Assembly: GCA_029203185.1 (NCBI GenBank)
Contig: CP119310.1
Span: forward strand, 4,036,001-4,100,000
Source: Candidatus Chryseobacterium colombiense
Lineage (GTDB): Bacteria > Bacteroidota > Bacteroidia > Flavobacteriales > Weeksellaceae
Direction of reading: 5' to 3'
Length of the DNA: 64,000 bases
Shown here: positions 16,115 through 25,260 of the stretch, piece after piece
Position numbering within the stretch: the stretch's first letter is position 1
How the letters are laid out: every line of letters starts with the position of its first letter
Translations under genes and position numbers: made by a program
Notes under the pieces: generated by a model
Told to the model about the DNA's origin: nothing
What the model saw: only the letters and a program-made list of their open reading frames with translations
Databases searched by the model: none

Positions 16115-17812
16115 ATGAATTTATTTACGGAAACCAATTTAAGTCCTGATATTCTTAAGGCAATTGGCGAACTGGGTTACGAAAGCCCGACAGAAATCCA
16201 AAAACAGACTATCCCTTTTATTCTTTCAGATATTCGCGATTTGATCGCACTTGCGCAGACAGGGACAGGCAAAACAGCAGCGTTTTCGCTTCCGATTTTG
16301 GATATGATTGACGATACGAGTCGCAAAATCCAACTATTGGTGCTTTGTCCGACACGAGAATTATGTCTTCAGATTACAAAAGACATAAAAAACTATTCCA
16401 AATACATGAAAGACATCAAAACTACAGCAGTTTATGGTGGAAGTAGTATTATGGAACAAATGAGATCTTTGAAGGATAAACCACAAATTATTGTAGGAAC
16501 TCCGGGAAGAGTGATCGACTTGATTAACAGAAAAGCATTAGATTTTTCTGCAATTCATTGGCTGGTTTTAGACGAAGCTGATGAAATGCTTTCAATGGGT
16601 TTCAAAGACGAATTGGAAACTATTTTAAGCGAAACTCCTGAAACAAAACAAACTTTCTTATTCTCGGCAACGATGAGTAAAGAGGTGGAGAGAATTTCTA
16701 AAAATTATTTGACAAAACCTCACAGAATTTCTGTTGGTTCGATTAACGAAGTTAAAAAGAACATTAAACACGAATACTATGTGGCAGGATACCGTCAGAA
16801 AAAAGAAGCATTGAAAAGATTGATTGATTCTAACCCGAATCAGTATTCAATTATTTTCTGCAGAACGAGAATGGAAACTCAGGAAGTTGCTGATTTCCTG
16901 ATGCAGAATGGATATGCAGCAGATGCTCTTCATGGTGACCTTTCCCAGGCGCAGAGAGATACGGTAATGAAGAAGTTCAGATTGAAGAACATTGATATTT
17001 TAGTAGCAACAGACGTTGCGGCAAGAGGATTGGATGTGAATTCACTGACGCACGTTATTCATTATTCTTTACCTGATGATCCGGAAGTGTTCGTTCACAG
17101 AAGTGGTAGAACAGGTAGAGCAGGAAAAGACGGTATTTCAATTTCTCTGATTAAGCCTGAAGAAAGCAGAAAGCTAAAACAGATAAAATCAGTTACCAAA
17201 ATTGATATTAATGAGGCTAAAATCCCTACAGGAGAAGAAGTGATCAAAGCTCAGGTAGGTGGTGTTTTTGAAAGCCTTTTTGAAGTACACGAAGATTTCT
17301 TTGAATTTGATGATGCTTTAATCCCTGATTTATCAGCGTTTACAAAAGAAGAGTTGGTTCACAAATTACTTCAGTTCCAGTTGAAAGATATTGCTCTTTA
17401 CTATAAAGACAGACATGATCTTATGGAGCAGAGACTAAACAGCAGAGATGATGACGGAGGATCACGAAGAGACAGAAGAGATCGTGACAGAGACAGAGGA
17501 AGAGATCGTGAGAGAGGTGAGAGAAACGACAGAGATCGTGGAGCAAAACCAAGAAGAAGAAACGAAAATATGGTGAGATTCTTCTTTAATCTGGGTAAAA
17601 AAGACCAGCTTAAAAAATTAGATGTTCTGGATATTATCAATAAGGCAACATCTAATGGGAAAAGTAAGAAAAGAGCGGAAATTGGTGATATTGAAATTTT
17701 AGAAAAATTCTCTTTCTTCGAGGTTGAAAAAACATTCAAAGACAATGTTCTGAGTAATATTGGTTCTATGAAGTTCAAAGGAAAAGAAATGAGAGCTGAA
17801 GTGGCAAACTAA
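16115..17812 (+). CDS. DEAD-box RNA helicase with Arg/Asp-rich linker and DbpA-type RNA-binding domain
   Basis: A 565-residue ATP-dependent RNA helicase. The core (1-375) shows AQTGTGKTA (motif I), PTRELC, TPGRV, DEAD (motif II), SAT (motif III), ARGLD and HRSGRTGRAG (motif VI). Residues about 445-480 form a low-complexity stretch of Arg/Asp repeats. The last 80 residues resemble the DbpA/CsdA RNA-recognition domain (VRFFFNLGKKDQLKKLDVLD). Such proteins act in ribosome assembly or cold-shock RNA remodelling. It is followed by a strong terminator. Confidence 0.9.
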   Translation: MNLFTETNLSPDILKAIGELGYESPTEIQKQTIPFILSDIRDLIALAQTGTGKTAAFSLPILDMIDDTSRKIQLLVLCPTRELCLQITKDIKNYSKYMKDIKTTAVYGGSSIMEQMRSLKDKPQIIVGTPGRVIDLINRKALDFSAIHWLVLDEADEMLSMGFKDELETILSETPETKQTFLFSATMSKEVERISKNYLTKPHRISVGSINEVKKNIKHEYYVAGYRQKKEALKRLIDSNPNQYSIIFCRTRMETQEVADFLMQNGYAADALHGDLSQAQRDTVMKKFRLKNIDILVATDVAARGLDVNSLTHVIHYSLPDDPEVFVHRSGRTGRAGKDGISISLIKPEESRKLKQIKSVTKIDINEAKIPTGEEVIKAQVGGVFESLFEVHEDFFEFDDALIPDLSAFTKEELVHKLLQFQLKDIALYYKDRHDLMEQRLNSRDDDGGSRRDRRDRDRDRGRDRERGERNDRDRGAKPRRRNENMVRFFFNLGKKDQLKKLDVLDIINKATSNGKSKKRAEIGDIEILEKFSFFEVEKTFKDNVLSNIGSMKFKGKEMRAEVAN

Positions 17813-17829
17813 ACGCTTTTAAGATAATG

Positions 17830-17853
17830 AAAACCGGCTGTAGGCCGGTTTTT
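17830..17853 (+). terminator. Terminator after the DEAD-box helicase gene
   Basis: A nine-base GC-containing stem (AAAACCGGC/GCCGGTTTT) with a five-base loop, followed by a T run. It lies 18 bases after the stop. Confidence 0.88.
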
Positions 17854-17961
17854 TTATTTAATAATTATATGTTAACCCAATGTTAACAAAACTTAACGTT
17901 GTACTCTTTCAGGTAAGGTGGTTTTTTAAGAAATTTGCACACGAATTATAAAAACTTAAAA

Positions 17962-18600
17962 ATGGGAATTGGTAATATTTTCCACGCTTTTCAACCAAAA
18001 GATAAAATCTTCTTTGTGCTTTTCGAAAAAGTAACAGAAAACCTTGTAGCAATGTCTGAGGAATTCAACCACGGAATCAAAGACTTCGATCTTAACGACG
18101 ATTCTATGTTGAAAAAGATGAGCGATTATGAACACAAAAATGATGAGCTTACTCACGAAATCTTCGTAGAACTAGGGAAAAATTTCATTACTCCATTCGA
18201 CAGAGAAGATATTCACACTTTAGCAACGGGATTAGACGATATCGCAGATTATATCTACGCTTCTACAAAATATATCTTCTTGTACAAATCGCCGGAAATG
18301 AAGGCGTATTCAGACTTCTCTTTATTGATTCACAAAGCATGTCTTGAAATTCAGAATGCGATGAAAAACCTTAAGGGTTTCAAAAATATGGAGCAGGTAA
18401 AAGAAGCTTGTATCAAAGTAAACTCTATTGAAAACATTGCAGACGATTTGTTATCAAATTCTATGGTAGAATTGTTCGAAACAAACGATGCCATCAATAT
18501 TATCAAAGTTTCATCTGTACTTAATTATCTTGAAGTAGTAACTGACAAAGCAGAAGATGTTGCCAACACAATTGAGAACATCATGATTAAATACGCTTAA
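17962..18600 (+). CDS. DUF47 family PhoU-like protein
   Basis: A 212-residue, largely helical protein of the DUF47/PhoU-like group, with the paired helices FNHGIKDFDLNDDSMLKKM and YEHKNDELTHEIFVEL. The acidic ExxxD/DExxxE pattern binds metal ions in structural homologues. These proteins usually sit beside a Pit phosphate permease and are thought to control it, and a PiT gene follows 20 bases on. The ATG at 17962 (MGIGNIFHAF) is preferred over a TTG at 17935 because it matches the usual N-terminus of the family. Confidence 0.88.
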   Translation: MGIGNIFHAFQPKDKIFFVLFEKVTENLVAMSEEFNHGIKDFDLNDDSMLKKMSDYEHKNDELTHEIFVELGKNFITPFDREDIHTLATGLDDIADYIYASTKYIFLYKSPEMKAYSDFSLLIHKACLEIQNAMKNLKGFKNMEQVKEACIKVNSIENIADDLLSNSMVELFETNDAINIIKVSSVLNYLEVVTDKAEDVANTIENIMIKYA

Positions 18601-18620
18601 TTAATAATTATAATTAAACA

Positions 18621-19763
18621 ATGGAATTTCCGATTTTACTTATAGTTATTATTGCTCTGGCTTTAATATTTGATTACATCAACGGTTTTCATGATGCAGC
18701 CAATTCAATTGCGACTATTGTTTCTACAAAAGTTTTAACTCCTTTCCAGGCTGTACTTTGGGCAGCACTTTGGAACTTTGCGGCTTTCTTTATTGCTGCT
18801 TATATCATTGGAGAATTTAAAATTGGTAATACAATTGCCAAAACGGTTAACGAAAATTTTATCACCCTTGAAGTTATCTTTTCAGGTCTTGTTGCGGCAA
18901 TTGCCTGGAATCTTTTAACATGGTGGTTTGGTATTCCTTCATCATCTTCACATACCTTAATCGGTGGTTTTCTTGGGGCTGCTTTAATGCATGCTTTCAT
19001 GATGGATTATCACTCTGTTACTGCGGCACAGCCGGATTTAGGATTCTGGGGAACGATTAAAGAAGCCTTTAATCAGGTGACTCATCAAAGTGTAGTTAAA
19101 TTTGATAAGGTAATTCCTATTTTCCTGTTCATTTTCATGGCTCCGATTATAGGAATGGTGATTTCAATTATCATCACTTTAATTATCGTTCACCTTTACA
19201 AAAGATCAAATCCTCATAAAGCGGATAAATCTTTCAAAAGATTACAGTTGGGTTCTTCAGCTTTATTCAGCTTAGGACACGGTTTGAATGACGCTCAGAA
19301 AGTAATGGGTATTATTGGTGCAGCAGTGATTTATTATCATGTTAATATGCTTCATGATACAGAATACCTAAATGTAGCTTCGGCTGATCGTTTTGATTAT
19401 TTTGCACAGCATTACATATGGGTACCTTTAGTATCATTCTTAGCTATTGGTTTAGGAACAATGAGCGGAGGCTGGAAAATTATCAAAACTATGGGAACGA
19501 AGATTACGAAAGTAACTTCACTAGAAGGAGTGAGTGCTGAAACTGCAGGTGCAATTACCTTGTTCATTACAGACCATTTCGGTATTCCTGTTTCTACAAC
19601 CCATACCATTACAGGTTCTATCATCGGGGTTGGATTAACGAAAAGAATTTCTGCTGTAAGATGGGGAATTACGGTAAGTCTTCTTTGGGCTTGGGTTTTA
19701 ACCATTCCAATTTCGGCAATTGTAGCAGGAATTACTTATCTGGTGGTGACATTTTTATCTTAA
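18621..19763 (+). CDS. Inorganic phosphate transporter, PiT family
   Basis: A 380-residue inner-membrane carrier with about ten helices. It moves phosphate (as metal phosphate in characterised homologues) with protons or sodium. Both halves of the PHO4 inverted repeat are visible: DYINGFHDAANSIATIVST near residues 15-35 and GHGLNDAQKVMG near 220-235. The SSSHTLIGG and STTHTITGS loops occupy equivalent places in the two halves. It is paired with the DUF47 gene. A hairpin terminator follows. Confidence 0.93.
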   Translation: MEFPILLIVIIALALIFDYINGFHDAANSIATIVSTKVLTPFQAVLWAALWNFAAFFIAAYIIGEFKIGNTIAKTVNENFITLEVIFSGLVAAIAWNLLTWWFGIPSSSSHTLIGGFLGAALMHAFMMDYHSVTAAQPDLGFWGTIKEAFNQVTHQSVVKFDKVIPIFLFIFMAPIIGMVISIIITLIIVHLYKRSNPHKADKSFKRLQLGSSALFSLGHGLNDAQKVMGIIGAAVIYYHVNMLHDTEYLNVASADRFDYFAQHYIWVPLVSFLAIGLGTMSGGWKIIKTMGTKITKVTSLEGVSAETAGAITLFITDHFGIPVSTTHTITGSIIGVGLTKRISAVRWGITVSLLWAWVLTIPISAIVAGITYLVVTFLS

Positions 19764-19786
19764 AATCAAAAATTTAAAATATAATT

Positions 19787-19814
19787 AAACTTTGCTCATC
19801 CGGGCAAAGTTTTT
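19787..19814 (+). terminator. Terminator after the phosphate transporter gene
   Basis: The stem AAACTTTGC/GCAAAGTTT around a loop near TCATCCGG ends in a run of T. It lies 24 bases after the stop. Confidence 0.8.
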
Positions 19815-19839
19815 TGTTTTATAAAGCCTTAGAAAATCG

Positions 19840-19847
19840 TATTTTTG
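19840..19847 (+). promoter_or_regulatory. -7 promoter box of polyprenyl synthetase gene
   Basis: TATTTTTG matches TAnnTTTG, and a TTTG at 19813-19816 stands 23 bases upstream. The in-frame TTG at 19845 lies inside this box, which supports the ATG at 19866 as the true start. Confidence 0.5.
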
Positions 19848-19865
19848 CTCAAATTATTAGAATTT

Positions 19866-20837
19866 ATGGAATTTTTAGACAGATACCAACAGATTGTTGC
19901 TGATGCTATTCAAAAGTATACTTTCAAAGATAAGCCTGCAGAATTATATGACCCGATGAATTACATCATTTCACATGGTGGAAAACGTCTTCGTCCGATT
20001 ATGGTTTTAATGGCGTGCGATTTATTTGGAGGTGATTTGAAAGAAGCAATAAAACCTGCTTTGGCTATTGAGTTTTTCCATAATTTTACACTGATCCATG
20101 ATGATATTATGGATGAAGCTCCTTTGAGAAGAAATAAACCTACAATTCATACGTTACACGGGATCAATACAGGTATTCTTTCAGGAGACGGACTGATGCT
20201 GAAAGCCTATAAGTTCTTCGAAGATCTTGAACCTGAAATTTTCAAAGCATGTCTCAGAATTTTCACTCATACTGGTTTGCTTTTATGCGAAGGTCAGCAA
20301 TATGACATCAATTTTGAAACCCAGGAAAATGTAACTTTTGATGACTATATCAGAATGATTACTTATAAAACTGGAGTGTTGAGTGCTTCTTCATTTGAAA
20401 TCGGAGCGTTGATTGCAAAAGCTAATTTTAAAGATGCTAAAGCGATTTTCAACTTCGGAAAGCATATCGGGATTGCCTTCCAGATTATGGATGATTATTT
20501 GGATGTTTTTGGAGATCAGGCACAATTCGGTAAAAAGCATGCAGGAGATATCTATGAAAATAAAAAGACCGTTCTTTATTTGATGGCGAGAGAGCACGCA
20601 ACAGAAGAAGAGAGAAAAGAACTGGATTACTGGTACTCTAAAAAGACAGATAATGTTGATAAAGTATATGGAGTGGAGAAGATTTTCAGAAGAACAAAAG
20701 TAGATGAAAAAGCACTTCGCCTGATCGAAAAACATAACGAAATCGGACAGAGCTATCTTCAGAAGATCAATATTCCGGAAGAAAAGAAAAAACCGTTTGC
20801 AGAATTGGCGAATTACTTATTAAGAAGAGAAAGCTAA
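19866..20837 (+). CDS. Polyprenyl diphosphate synthase
   Basis: A 323-residue all-alpha trans-prenyltransferase that extends allylic diphosphates with isopentenyl diphosphate. The two Asp-rich motifs are LIHDDIMD (Asp at 79-83) and QIMDDYLD (209-213), and the GGKRLRP substrate-binding block is near 40. The residues before the first Asp motif (FFHNFTLIH) are bulky rather than small, but chain length cannot be fixed by eye. Products of this family feed menaquinone side chains and lipid carriers. The gene stands alone behind its own promoter. Confidence 0.88.
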   Translation: MEFLDRYQQIVADAIQKYTFKDKPAELYDPMNYIISHGGKRLRPIMVLMACDLFGGDLKEAIKPALAIEFFHNFTLIHDDIMDEAPLRRNKPTIHTLHGINTGILSGDGLMLKAYKFFEDLEPEIFKACLRIFTHTGLLLCEGQQYDINFETQENVTFDDYIRMITYKTGVLSASSFEIGALIAKANFKDAKAIFNFGKHIGIAFQIMDDYLDVFGDQAQFGKKHAGDIYENKKTVLYLMAREHATEEERKELDYWYSKKTDNVDKVYGVEKIFRRTKVDEKALRLIEKHNEIGQSYLQKINIPEEKKKPFAELANYLLRRES

Positions 20838-20840
20838 ATC

Positions 20841-20900
20841 AGGTAATAGATTTTAGGTTGGAGGTAGCATTTTCCTACAACCTAAAATTTGCGACCTGCC
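20841..20900. repeat. Palindromic spacer between polyprenyl synthetase and GSCFA genes
   Basis: Perfect 11-base arms ATTTTAGGTTG (20850-20860) and CAACCTAAAAT (20878-20888) enclose a loop that also pairs partly (GGAGGTAGC with GCTACC-like sequence). It would form a stable hairpin but has no terminal T run. Confidence 0.6.
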
Positions 20901-20909
20901 ATCTATACA

Positions 20910-21869
20910 ATGAAATTCAGGACAGAAGTTGACATTAAAGAATCAGAGAAGAAGATTGAAGTTGAAGATAAAATATTTTCAATAGGTTCTTGTTTTGCTT
21001 CCGAAATGTCAGATTTGTTTCAGCAAGGTCAGTTGCAGACGGTCAACAATCCTTTTGGAACTATTTTTAATCCCTTTTCAATCCATAACGCCATTAAAAG
21101 GCTACATGATGCAGGATTTTATGAAGAAGAGGAATTAATAACCTTTAATGACGAATTTATTTCTCTGGATCATCATACAAGCTTCGATACAAGATATATT
21201 CATCAGACGCTGGATAAAATCAATAGTAAAATTGAAGATGGAAATTCTTTTCTTCAGAATTCCAACTGGATTATTATCACGTACGGAACTTCGTTTATTT
21301 ATGAATTTATTCCGAAGCAAAAACTGGTAGCTAATTGCCATAAAATTCCGCAAAAATTCTTTGAAAAAAGGCTGCTTACTCATCAGGAACTCACAGATTC
21401 TATCTACAATACGATCTTAGATTTGAAAGATATCTGTAAAGAGGATGTTCAGATTTTATTTACGGTTTCACCCGTTCGTCATACAAAAGACGGAATGATT
21501 GAAAATCAATTAAGTAAATCAAAACTAATTACAGCGATTCATGAAGTTATTCCACAGTTTGAAAACTGTCATTATCTTCCTGTTTATGAAATTTTGATGG
21601 ATGATCTCAGGGATTACCGTTTTTATAAAGAAGATATGATCCATCCTAACAGTCAGGCGGTTAATTATATTTTTGAGAAATTTGGAGGGGCTTATTTTTC
21701 TGAAATGACAAAAGATTTTATTAAAGAGAATTTTAAAATTAATAAAGCTTTAGAGCACAGAACAGATGATGAAAAAGATCCTAAATATATTGAGTTTAAG
21801 GAAAAACTGAATCAAAGAATTGAAGTTCAGAGACAAAAAGTAAAACATTCAATCTTCTCCAATGATTGA
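20910..21869 (+). CDS. GSCFA domain protein
   Basis: A 319-residue protein whose N-terminal region carries the name-giving motif FSIGSCFASEM near residue 25. It looks like an SGNH-hydrolase relative: the nucleophile-type Ser is in GSCFA, and the C-terminal block DMIHPNSQAVNYIFEKF resembles the Asp-x-x-His region. Substrate and role are unknown. The ATG at 20910 is chosen; an in-frame TTG at 20889 lies in the upstream palindrome. The DUF4269 gene overlaps its 3' end by 8 bases, suggesting coupling. Confidence 0.85.
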   Translation: MKFRTEVDIKESEKKIEVEDKIFSIGSCFASEMSDLFQQGQLQTVNNPFGTIFNPFSIHNAIKRLHDAGFYEEEELITFNDEFISLDHHTSFDTRYIHQTLDKINSKIEDGNSFLQNSNWIIITYGTSFIYEFIPKQKLVANCHKIPQKFFEKRLLTHQELTDSIYNTILDLKDICKEDVQILFTVSPVRHTKDGMIENQLSKSKLITAIHEVIPQFENCHYLPVYEILMDDLRDYRFYKEDMIHPNSQAVNYIFEKFGGAYFSEMTKDFIKENFKINKALEHRTDDEKDPKYIEFKEKLNQRIEVQRQKVKHSIFSND

Positions 21870-22389
21870 TTTCACTACCATTGATTATTTAAAAGAAGGA
21901 AACGAGAGACAAAAAAAAGCTTACGAAGTTCTTTTAAAGTATAAAATATTCGAAAAGTTAAGTAATTATTCACCGCTTTTAGCCGGAACTGTTCCTATTG
22001 GAATTGATATTGAGGGAAGTGATCTGGATATTATTTGTGAGGTTGATCCTAGATTTGAGGAAGATTTTTTGGACATTATAATGTTTAGTAAGCTTATTCC
22101 CGGAGGGGGCGACGTTAAAGTAGAATATCCAATTTTAAACGGTGAAAAATGTATCACCCTAAATTTTATATTGGAAGATTTTCCCATCGAAATTTTCGGA
22201 CAAAATAAGCCATCAATTGACCAAAACGCTTATCGTCACATGATTACTGAACACAAAATATTACAGGAAAAAGGCAAAGATTTTAAACAAAAAATAATAG
22301 AATTAAAGAAAAAAGGAATTAAAACAGAACCAGCTTTCGGAATGTTGTTGGGTTTGGAAAATCCTTATGAAGATCTATTAAAATATTAG
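21862..22389 (+). CDS. DUF4269 family protein (nucleotidyltransferase-like)
   Basis: A 175-residue protein with the DUF4269 layout. The segment LLAGTVPIGIDIEGSDLDII resembles the GS-x-DxD block of minimal nucleotidyltransferases, and LNFILEDFPIEIFGQNKP follows. The match to that fold is by eye, and no activity is known for the family. It starts inside the last codons of the GSCFA gene and ends five bases before tatD, so the three genes are probably one transcript. Confidence 0.75.
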   Translation: MIDFTTIDYLKEGNERQKKAYEVLLKYKIFEKLSNYSPLLAGTVPIGIDIEGSDLDIICEVDPRFEEDFLDIIMFSKLIPGGGDVKVEYPILNGEKCITLNFILEDFPIEIFGQNKPSIDQNAYRHMITEHKILQEKGKDFKQKIIELKKKGIKTEPAFGMLLGLENPYEDLLKY

Positions 22390-22394
22390 AGACA

Positions 22395-23156
22395 ATGATT
22401 GATACACATACCCATTTATACGCAGAAGAATTTGATGAAGACAGAAAAGAGACTATTCAAAGAGCCATAGACAAAGGAATTACAGAATTTTATCTTCCTG
22501 CGATTGATTCAGAATCTCATGAAAAAATGTTGCAATTGGAAGCTGAATATCCAAGCCATATTTTTTCAATGATGGGATTACATCCTTGTTATGTAAAACC
22601 GGAATCTTGGGAAAAAGAACTGGAAATCGTAAAAAACTACCTGGACCAGAGGGGTTTTCCTGCTATCGGAGAGATCGGAATCGATTTATATTGGGACAAA
22701 ACAACTTTGGATATTCAGGTAAAAGCATTTGAACAGCAAATTGATTGGGCAATTGAAATGGATCTGCCGATCGTGATTCACACCAGAGAAAGTTTTGAGG
22801 AAACCTTTGAAGTGCTGGAAAAAAAGAAACGCCCGAAACTGAGGGGGATTTTCCATTGCTTTTCAGGTAATCTGGAACAGGCAAAGCATGCCATTGATCT
22901 AAACTTTATTTTAGGAATTGGTGGAGTAGTAACATTTAAAAATGGTAAAATCGATCAATTTTTACATGAGATTCCATTAGATAAAATCGTTCTGGAAACA
23001 GATTCTCCTTATTTAGCGCCGGTTCCGCACCGGGGAAAAAGAAATGAAAGTTCGTACCTTGATCTTGTAGCTGGAAAATTGGTTGACATTTATGGTGTGG
23101 ATTTTTCTGAGATTGACATGATTACGACGGAAAATGCAAAGAAAATGTTCATTTAA
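22395..23156 (+). CDS. TatD-family metal-dependent hydrolase
   Basis: A 253-residue TIM-barrel hydrolase of the amidohydrolase superfamily; characterised members are 3'-5' exonucleases or D-aminoacyl-tRNA deacylases. Metal ligands are visible as DTHTHLYAEEFD at the N-terminus, the Glu in IGEIGIDLYWD, the His in VIHTRES and in FHCFSG, and the Asp in LETDSPYLAP. Length is normal. It is the last gene of the GSCFA-DUF4269-tatD group and converges on a helicase gene across a shared terminator. Confidence 0.92.
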   Translation: MIDTHTHLYAEEFDEDRKETIQRAIDKGITEFYLPAIDSESHEKMLQLEAEYPSHIFSMMGLHPCYVKPESWEKELEIVKNYLDQRGFPAIGEIGIDLYWDKTTLDIQVKAFEQQIDWAIEMDLPIVIHTRESFEETFEVLEKKKRPKLRGIFHCFSGNLEQAKHAIDLNFILGIGGVVTFKNGKIDQFLHEIPLDKIVLETDSPYLAPVPHRGKRNESSYLDLVAGKLVDIYGVDFSEIDMITTENAKKMFI

Positions 23157-23172
23157 TTTTATAAATATAAAC

Positions 23173-23196
23173 GCCTTCCAATTTGGAAGGCATTTT
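23173..23196. terminator. Bidirectional terminator between tatD and helicase gene
   Basis: The stem GCCTTCCA/TTGGAAGGC with a very short loop is flanked by A-rich sequence on the left and a T run on the right. It serves the convergent tatD and rhlE-like genes. The same stem sequence is used after trxA at 52665. Confidence 0.85.
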
Positions 23197-24501
23197 TTAT
23201 TTCTTTCTTGTAAAATTCTTATTCTTAGGCTTCTTAAATCCTACTGAAGCAGTAGGGGAAGTTGGTTTCTTGTTGTTTTTATTCGGTCTAGAGGAATTAT
23301 TCGATGTTTGTGGTCTTCCACTTCCTGCGGTAGCAGGTTTGTTATTAGAATCTCTCTTCTGGGCAACCAGACTGTCTGTATGGAACGGATGATCTTTTAC
23401 AATCGGGATTTTCATTCCGATCAATTTTTCAGTGTTTTTCAGATTTAATAAGTCCAGACCGTCTACAAAAGAAATTGATGTTCCTTCTGCACCTGCTCTT
23501 CCCGTTCTTCCGATTCTATGAACATAGGTTTCAGAAACATCTGAAAGCTCGAAATTCACGACATATTTCAATTCATCAATATCAATTCCTCTCGCCGCAA
23601 TATCGGTGGCCACCAATACTCTTGTCTTTCCTGATTTGAAATTGTTTAAAGCATTCTGACGGGCATTTTGGGATTTATTTCCGTGAATGGCTTCTGTCGT
23701 AATATTATCTTTCTGAAGCTTTCTCGCAATTTTATCGGCTCCGTGTTTAGTTCTGGCAAATACCAGTACCGAATCTGAAATATCGTTCTTTAAAATATGC
23801 GTTAAAAGATTCAGCTTATCTTCTTTTTCAACAAAATATACCGATTGTTTGATGGTTTCTGCAGTGGAAGAAACCGGAGTTACTTCTACTTTTACGGGAT
23901 TGTTCAGAATGGAATCAGCCAGCTTCTGAATTTCAGCCGGCATGGTTGCAGAGAAAAATAAGGTCTGTCTTTTTGGAGGAAGAAGTTTAATGATTCTCTT
24001 TACATCATGTACAAATCCCATATCCAGCATCCTGTCTGCTTCATCCAATACAAAAATTTCAAGGTTCTTTAAACTGATGATTCCCTGAGCAATAAAATCC
24101 AACAATCTTCCCGGAGTAGCTACTAGAATATCGACACCTTTTTTCAAAGCTGCCTCCTGATTACCCTGTTTTACACCTCCAAAAATAACCAAATGTGTAA
24201 GAGGAAGGTATTTTCCGTAAGCTTTAATATTCTCTTCAATCTGTATTGCTAATTCACGGGTCGGAGTTAAGATTAAAGCTTTAATATTTTTGTTAGACGT
24301 TTTATTTTTTGAAAGATTCTGAAGAATCGGAATAGCAAATGCTGCTGTTTTTCCTGTTCCTGTTTGTGCACACCCCAAAAAATCGCTCCCTTTTAAAATT
24401 TCCGGAATCGATCTTTCCTGAATGGGAGTGGGGTTGGTATATCCTTGTTCCTGAATTGCTTTTGCAATAGGATCTATTAAGTTTAAGTCTGTAAAATTCA
24501 A
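23197..24501 (-). CDS. DEAD-box RNA helicase, RhlE-like
   Basis: A 434-residue helicase with the full motif set: IQERSIPEIL (Q motif), AQTGTGKTA, PTRELA, TPGRLLD, DEADRMLDMGF, SAT, ATDIAARGID and HRIGRTGRAG. The C-terminus after about 370 is a short basic, Ser/Asn-rich tail ending NKNFTRKK, with no folded RNA-binding domain. This is the RhlE type, linked in other bacteria to ribosome assembly and RNA decay. It differs from the other helicase in this window, which has a DbpA-like domain. Confidence 0.9.
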   Translation of the reverse strand: MNFTDLNLIDPIAKAIQEQGYTNPTPIQERSIPEILKGSDFLGCAQTGTGKTAAFAIPILQNLSKNKTSNKNIKALILTPTRELAIQIEENIKAYGKYLPLTHLVIFGGVKQGNQEAALKKGVDILVATPGRLLDFIAQGIISLKNLEIFVLDEADRMLDMGFVHDVKRIIKLLPPKRQTLFFSATMPAEIQKLADSILNNPVKVEVTPVSSTAETIKQSVYFVEKEDKLNLLTHILKNDISDSVLVFARTKHGADKIARKLQKDNITTEAIHGNKSQNARQNALNNFKSGKTRVLVATDIAARGIDIDELKYVVNFELSDVSETYVHRIGRTGRAGAEGTSISFVDGLDLLNLKNTEKLIGMKIPIVKDHPFHTDSLVAQKRDSNNKPATAGSGRPQTSNNSSRPNKNNKKPTSPTASVGFKKPKNKNFTRKK

Positions 24502-24525
24502 ATGAATTGTTTTTAATTAAATAAA

Positions 24526-24547
24526 AATTCCTTCATTTGAAGGAATT
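24526..24547 (-). terminator. Terminator after DUF6438 lipoprotein gene
   Basis: The perfect palindrome AATTCCTTCA/TGAAGGAATT with a TT loop is followed on the minus strand by a T run. It lies 38 bases after the stop of the gene at 24585 and upstream of the helicase gene. Confidence 0.7.
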
Positions 24548-24584
24548 ATGTTTTGCAAAGGTAGTTTAAATATTTTTAAGATAA

Positions 24585-25073
24585 TTACTTCACTTTTGTC
24601 CATTGTTGATTATTTCTCAGGTCCTCAAAAAACTTATATACTTCAACAAGCTTGTCGGTTCCTTTTTTTCCATAATCCTCTACTGTTTTTGTAGTGTTAT
24701 CCGGGAAACTAATTCTTAGATATGATGTTGCCATATCAGTAACATTTCTATTTCCATATTTGTCATTTAGGTTTTTTACCTCTAAGTTGTTAAGTAAATC
24801 TATAAGTTTATTATAGTCTTCCTGTTTTATAGTGGTTTTAAACGTTCCTTCTCTTGGTTTTGAAAATTCAGCTTTTGAAAATTCTTTAGAAAAATTAAAA
24901 TGCTCAGCTTCCAAAACAGCTGTCCTGTCCGGATTAATAGTTATTTTAAAAATAGGGCAAGATCCAAAGCAAGCACCTGCTTCATATTCGATAGATGAAT
25001 ACTTTGCACTGTTTTTTTGAGTAGAGCATGAGAACAAAAGCACTACAGTCAGTAAACTGAATAAATATTTCAT
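24585..25073 (-). CDS. DUF6438-like lipoprotein
   Basis: A 162-residue exported protein with signal peptide YLFSLLTVVLLFSCST; the lipidated cysteine is residue 16. The mature part has the segment YEAGACFGSCPIFKITI, in which two cysteines flank FGS. This is the hallmark of DUF6438, a family of small Bacteroidota lipoproteins of unknown function. The remainder is one alpha/beta domain ending in a basic helix. It is transcribed alone, divergently from the YadA-like repeat protein gene. Confidence 0.7.
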   Translation of the reverse strand: MKYLFSLLTVVLLFSCSTQKNSAKYSSIEYEAGACFGSCPIFKITINPDRTAVLEAEHFNFSKEFSKAEFSKPREGTFKTTIKQEDYNKLIDLLNNLEVKNLNDKYGNRNVTDMATSYLRISFPDNTTKTVEDYGKKGTDKLVEVYKFFEDLRNNQQWTKVK

Positions 25074-25260
25074 AGTTTTTTAATTTAACGGAGGTCTGTC
25101 AAGAATTGTTCCAAAATATTTTTAAGATAGAATTTATGAGTAGTAGTGAATAATGTCCCGGGCTTATGAATATTGAAAAAATGTAATAAATAGAAAAAAT
25201 TGCATAACAATATATTATTTGAGGGTAATTATATTCGTAGGGAAAAATAAATTTCTAATC

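Noticed and set aside
17401..17778. Minus-strand ORF of 125 codons, Ser/Leu/Arg-rich
   Set aside because: It is the antisense of the Arg/Asp-repeat linker and C-terminal domain of the helicase gene; the composition follows from that repeat.
23183..23392. Plus-strand 69-codon ORF at the end of the rhlE-like gene
   Set aside because: Antisense to the basic tail of the helicase; it starts inside the shared terminator.
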